Source: Porphyra umbilicalis (Eukaryota > Rhodophyta > Bangiophyceae > Bangiales > Bangiaceae). From it: a stretch of 64,000 nt of DNA. Below the pieces are notes generated by a model. It saw only the letters and a list, made by a program, of their open reading frames with translations, had not been told where the DNA came from and made no database searches. Of the stretch, positions 60,084 to 64,000 are shown one piece after another (the first letter of the stretch is position 1; the number at the start of each line of letters is the position of its first letter). Where the stretch lies: NCBI GenBank assembly GCA_002049455.2, contig KV918791.1, positions 186,001 through 250,000 of the forward strand. Reading direction: 5' to 3'. A program made the position numbers and the translations under genes.

Positions 60084-60102
60084 GGTCTCACCCGGAGCGC
60101 CA
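60084..60102 (-). promoter_or_regulatory. Primer-binding site of element 2
   Basis: On the minus strand TGGCGCTCCGGGTGAGACC starts two bases after the 5' LTR and would pair with a tRNA ending in GGAGCGCCA. Confidence 0.7.
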
Positions 60103-60104
60103 AA

Positions 60105-60691
60105 TGTAGCACAACCCCGTAGCCACGGGCCCGAAGAGGGAAGTATCCCACCGCTGCCGTCCTAAGAACGTGCCCCCTATAGGATCACCCGATCCGGGAA
60201 GAGGGGCCGCCAAAGGTACAAGACAAAAGGCACAGTTTACTTGCCGGCGACGACGGTGCCTCCCACCGTCGTCGCCCTTCGTCCTAAAAGGGCGAAAACC
60301 GTTGCGTGGGCCCAATACCCCTAATGGGAATTGGCCCGCGCCGCCGACCAACCAGTACCACTAAGTACAATGCAAGACAAGTCCCCCAATGCGGTAAGTA
60401 GAGACGAGGGGGAATCGGGACCGGGCGCCCCTGCCTGACGTGGCGGCCCCTGGCGTGGCCACGCGGCGGCGCGCGCGCGCCACATAACCGCCCCGCCCAG
60501 CGACGCCCTGGTAGCCGTTCGCGCGTGGCCCGGGCGCCCGCGCCCCCGACAGCTGCCCAGGCGGCGCCGGGACGCCACCCGCGGGGGCGTGGCGGCCGTG
60601 TCGCCCGCCCCGCCGCTTGCCACGCGCAGGCCACGCCCGCCCGGCCCCCGCCGGGGGTTCCCAGAACCAGCCCCATCCCGGTGGTGCTACA
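60105..60691 (-). repeat. 5' LTR of element 2
   Basis: A 587-bp LTR, the near-identical partner of the copy at 46301-46887, followed by the CGAGG duplication. Confidence 0.95.
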
Positions 60692-60696
60692 CGAGG

Positions 60697-63594
60697 CTTG
60701 TCAAACATCCTCCAAGGCAGGACAAACGGGGAGGCGACCCTACAATTGACTCCGAAAGGGTCCCCTCAGCAACACCCCTGGCGACCCATATCAAAACTGA
60801 TGGGACGATACACGGGTAGCTCACGCTAGAGATCAGGAAACCAAAGTGAAGCTATGAATTTCGCATGAAATCTCTGAAAAAGAAACAAAATGGTTATGCC
60901 CCTCCACCACCAGTTTCTTCGTCACAAAATCGGACCCATCAATACTTGACTTCAGAGCGACAAATGGTGCACCAGTCTGATCGTTCTGTCTACATTGGTC
61001 CTCGTCTTAACGAGGAACAAGAGCAGGATGAACAGAAGGAGGGTCTACTTTATGGGAGTAGCACTAGTGCGCACTCGGAGAGGGACATCCAGGCAGTCAT
61101 GTCGTTGCACCCTTAGGTTTCAAGGATATGGATCACGTCCGAATCTATTTTACAACCGAGGTACAGCGGATCAGGAGCGCGAGCAGTACGAGGATACGGA
61201 GCGCCATAGAAGGCTTGTTCTTTTGTAGGAGAACGTCTTGCATTCAGCGTACGTTCACAGCGTGCTGCAGCGATGCTGCGCAAAGCACTGAGTCCTCGGG
61301 AGCTCCCAACTTGCTTTGGTAGGCAAGACTAAAGCATTTTTTTCGAAATCTCTTCCGTGAGCTTCTGGCGGCGAGCTTTTTGCTTTTTGAAGCTGGTAAT
61401 TCTCGTGGACTGGCACATTCTACCAGATGAATACCAAAATTAAAGATATTTTCTCTCAATTGTGAACCCCGCGCCTGCGGTTCATCTATGTGTCCGCCAT
61501 GTGACCATCCATACAGCAGAGCTCGGCAGGCTGGGACCCTTCAGCAACACCCTTCAATGCAAGGACGCTCCTGCACAGTAGACGACAGGCAGCTACGGGT
61601 CCGAGGCCAGAGTAGGCTGGCGTGGACGTTGCGAAAGAGCGGTCAAACCGACAATAGGACCGCAGCTCTCTATCGTCAGCTTCCGCTAGAATCCCCATCG
61701 GGGGGGGTGTTCGATGGGCATCGGCGCCCATCAAATCGGGTGCCCGGTTGGAACAGATGGGGACCCTATGGGGAATTTTCCCGATAGGCATCGGCCTCAT
61801 CGGGCGCCCATCGGCGAAAGTAGCGAGACCGAGGTTGCTGACAACTTTTCCGAGGCCAATCAGAAGCCCAATACGAAAATCCAGCAGCAGGAGCCTTTCA
61901 GAAGGAACTGATGCAGGCAAGTTGCAAGTGAGTTGGCGTGATAAAATCTGAGAAGCTGTGATAATTTCTTACCTCTTACACCCCCCTGGAATCGGCCTCT
62001 GACGAGGGTGATCCGCCTGATGGGATCGTATGGGCGCATCGAGCGTACTGTCTTGATGCTCACACCTACGGTGCCTGTGAGAACAAAAAGACTGGAAAAC
62101 GCTACAAAGGGAGAAAAGACGTCATCAGCAAGCCAGCGATATCGGTTTTTGTACTTCAGAACACCAAATTCAGGCTTTTGACAGTGCCACAGAAGTGAAC
62201 AGGAAAAGACCGGTTGGCCCCGTTCAGATGGCGTTTCCAAGGCGGTCACTTGGTCACGCTGCGTGTGTGTGCCCAGCGCCCCGTGTGCGTCGGGGGGAGG
62301 GGGCGCCTGGGTGGCTCATTCGGCCGGGTCGGCGCGCGCGTGCGCGCGCGCGCGGGCATATAACACCACTCCACACCGGCTAGCGGGGTGGCGGCTGGCT
62401 CGGTAGCCTCGAACACTGCCTTGCCGCATCACTCAAGTGGGGGGACTGCGGTTGGCCGTGTGGAGGCTCTGCGACCCTACACTGTGTTTTCTTGCAATTC
62501 TCGCCGTGTATCCACAGTTTCAGATCAACCTACAAATCTGCTGGCCAAGTCCGCAGCACGTTCTCAGTACTGTACGTGGTACATTTTCGCGACGATACAA
62601 ATGGCCTTTTCCAAACAGTAGTCCCCTTTGCCAAACAGAGTCCCTCTTTGCCCAGCAGTGGCCTACCCTTACATCACCCCCACGAATACGAGGGTTCGTT
62701 CCGGGGCCGGGCCGCGTACAGTAAAAGCCAGCTGTCCTCATGCCTTGAGCTCCGATGCAGTCCCCAAAATCTTGCCTTCTGTCGTCTCGAGTCACCTGCG
62801 TATCAAAGCCACTGGAACTGCGGTTGCTCGCTGCGACTACCTGGACGTCGCGCTACAGCTCCTACTGTTGGGAACCCCAGAATACGTCACGACGTACCTG
62901 GCAGCCGCTCAGCTTCTTGCGTGTGAGTAGGTATGTCGTCAGAGGTGCTTGGATCTGTAGATGAGGGTAACGCAGCGCTGCGATGCTGTGGCTTGAAGAC
63001 GAAGGCGCACTGCCGGTTCGGGAAAAGCACCCAGCTGCAGCCGGCTGACCGGGATGCATTCGCTGTTTCCTGTTGGTTGGGTTGTCCTTTCAATGCTCGC
63101 GTCGTGGTCTGTGTGTTTGCAGTTTACACCCTTCTTGACTGTGTCGGTACGTTGTGCCTCGCGGCTCGTTGCTCCGGGTGCTGCTTGAGGGGACACCGGG
63201 GTCTCGTGCGGCTGTCTCTTCTTCCCTTCTGTGCTCGTGCAGAACCTCTCACGGTATGTTTCTAGTGGCAGCTGCCGCTCCTTCGTACAACCGAGCGTCA
63301 GTGCATGGGCGGTCACGGCGCGTGCGTGCTGATGTATTTCTGGGCCTCATCCTGTCCGCGTGTACCATGTCTGAATGAACTCGAGAACCCGCGGTTTGAT
63401 CCTTCTTTTTCTTGCGTACATGTCTGTTAGTCACTGCGATTTCCCTGTGTCTGTTTTCTTGTTTTCCCGACGGGCTCCCTGTGCGCCGTTCTCTCCCGCC
63501 GGGCTCCTTGTGCGCGGCTCTCTCCCGACAGCGACCGCGGTGCGGGTGCCGACTGGTGCTGGCGACTTTCGGTGTGGTCAGCGAGCGAAGCGCC
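60697..63594. other. Gene-poor DNA upstream of the right-edge gene
   Basis: Lower GC than the gene blocks. Short frames are not coding-like. A (CG/TG)n run followed by ATATAA (62334-62363) could be a promoter. Two imperfect copies of a 30-bp unit (CGGGCTCC(C/T)TGTGCGC) lie at 63470-63527. No gene is supported. Confidence 0.4.
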
Positions 63595-64000
63595 ATGCCG
63601 CCGTACCCTTTCCGATCCGTGCATGCTGTTATGGACAAGTACTCGGGGGAGGGGAACAACCCACAAGGCGGCAAGTACTTGTACACTGCCATCATCTTCC
63701 ATCAAGCTGGGTCCCTGTACTACCTGCGCACCTCGTTGAAGGGGACTAGGCTTGCGACGCTTCTCAGTGACGCATTGCAAAGGATCGTCCAAGGCGTGAA
63801 TAGCGACGTTCCTGTGGGAGAGATGGGCGGCCGGCCATTGCTGATTAAACCTGACCAGGTCTTCCCCAAGCTTCCAACCGGCTATGTCACCGCCGAGCAG
63901 AAGAAGAACGATGGTACATTCTTGAAGCGGCCAGTGCTGTGCGGCTACGGCGATGAGGTCAGCCGCAAGATGATCCAGACCTGCTTGGAGACGGAGGTAC
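63595..64000 (+). CDS. 5' part of an unrecognised gene (partial at right edge)
   Basis: An open frame begins at ATG 63595 (MPPYPFRSVHAVMDKYSGEG) and continues for 135 codons to the window edge without a stop. A second in-frame ATG follows 12 codons on. The sequence is non-repetitive and looks like a folded soluble protein (KYLYTAIIFHQAGSLYYL, LATLLSDALQRIVQGV, LLIKPDQVFPKLPTGY, VLCGYGDEVSRKMIQTCL). The frame is also open upstream to a possible 3' splice site, CTCTCTCCCGACAG at 63518-63531, so this could be an internal exon. I recognise no family. Codon use is less GC-biased than in the protease or LPMO genes. Confidence 0.55.
   Translation, partial: MPPYPFRSVHAVMDKYSGEGNNPQGGKYLYTAIIFHQAGSLYYLRTSLKGTRLATLLSDALQRIVQGVNSDVPVGEMGGRPLLIKPDQVFPKLPTGYVTAEQKKNDGTFLKRPVLCGYGDEVSRKMIQTCLETEV

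Larger units (their letters stand above)
46301..60691 (-). mobile_element. Element 2: Ty3/Gypsy chromovirus fossil (about 14.4 kb)
   Basis: Full-length insertion in minus orientation: 587-bp LTRs at 46301-46887 and 60105-60691 with TGTAGCAC/GTGCTACA ends, and the target duplication CGAGG on both sides (46296-46300, 60692-60696). In element order: primer site, gag with CCHC knuckle, aspartic protease, RT, RNase H, integrase, chromodomain, a 2.3 kb tandem array, an antisense reading region, and the 3' LTR. The LTRs differ at roughly 8 of 587 positions (~1.4%), so it is young. It is nearly whole, with about three interruptions in the sense coding region, of which some may be the family's normal frame changes. 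Its extra length comes from the antisense region and array. Confidence 0.95.

Overview
The window looks like nuclear DNA of a GC-rich eukaryote. Its genes are long, have very high GC at third codon positions and few introns. Signals are eukaryotic: a TATA box, one GT-AG intron, signal peptides, chromodomain retroelements and a plant-type PIF/Harbinger transposon. A bangiophyte red alga (Porphyra/Pyropia type) fits best, but that is an inference from style, not from a marker gene. No rRNA, tRNA or CRISPR was recognised. Much of the DNA outside the genes is mobile or formerly mobile.

Layout. 1-3.1 kb: the end of a Cys-rich gene (+) runs tail-to-tail into a membrane-anchored trypsin-like protease (-). 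3.1-11.3 kb: gene-poor DNA with small hairpin elements. 11.36-13.09 kb: a TATA box and a two-exon gene for a secreted AA15-like lytic polysaccharide monooxygenase (LPMO) with a C-terminal knottin-like domain. 13.36-21.3 kb: nested inverted-repeat elements, including a 1.5 kb fold-back with ~550 bp arms. 21.98-32.16 kb: a Ty3/Gypsy chromovirus fossil on the + strand. 33.0-39.9 kb: a PIF/Harbinger transposon with a Myb/SANT ORF1 and a DDE transposase facing each other, preceded by an array of GCCGGC hairpins. 40.3-41.6 kb: small MITE-like elements. 42.4-45.0 kb: an unrecognised gene (-) with a transmembrane segment and a 35-bp CCAAT repeat array upstream. 46.30-60.69 kb: a second, longer chromovirus fossil on the - strand. 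63.6-64.0 kb: the start of an unrecognised gene (+) cut by the window edge.

The most unusual signal is shared by the two retroelements. Each has 5-bp target duplications, LTRs that are about 98-99% identical, and a long reading region on the antisense strand between the end of pol and the 3' LTR. In element 2 that antisense product carries an RGG-rich tract and is followed by about 40 tandem hairpin units. Element 1 also carries, after its chromodomain, a module with an NPPF motif that resembles a module of DIRS-type retroelements. The Harbinger transposon is odd because both its proteins carry long minisatellite-coded tails built on the same GCCGGC core that forms its upstream hairpins.
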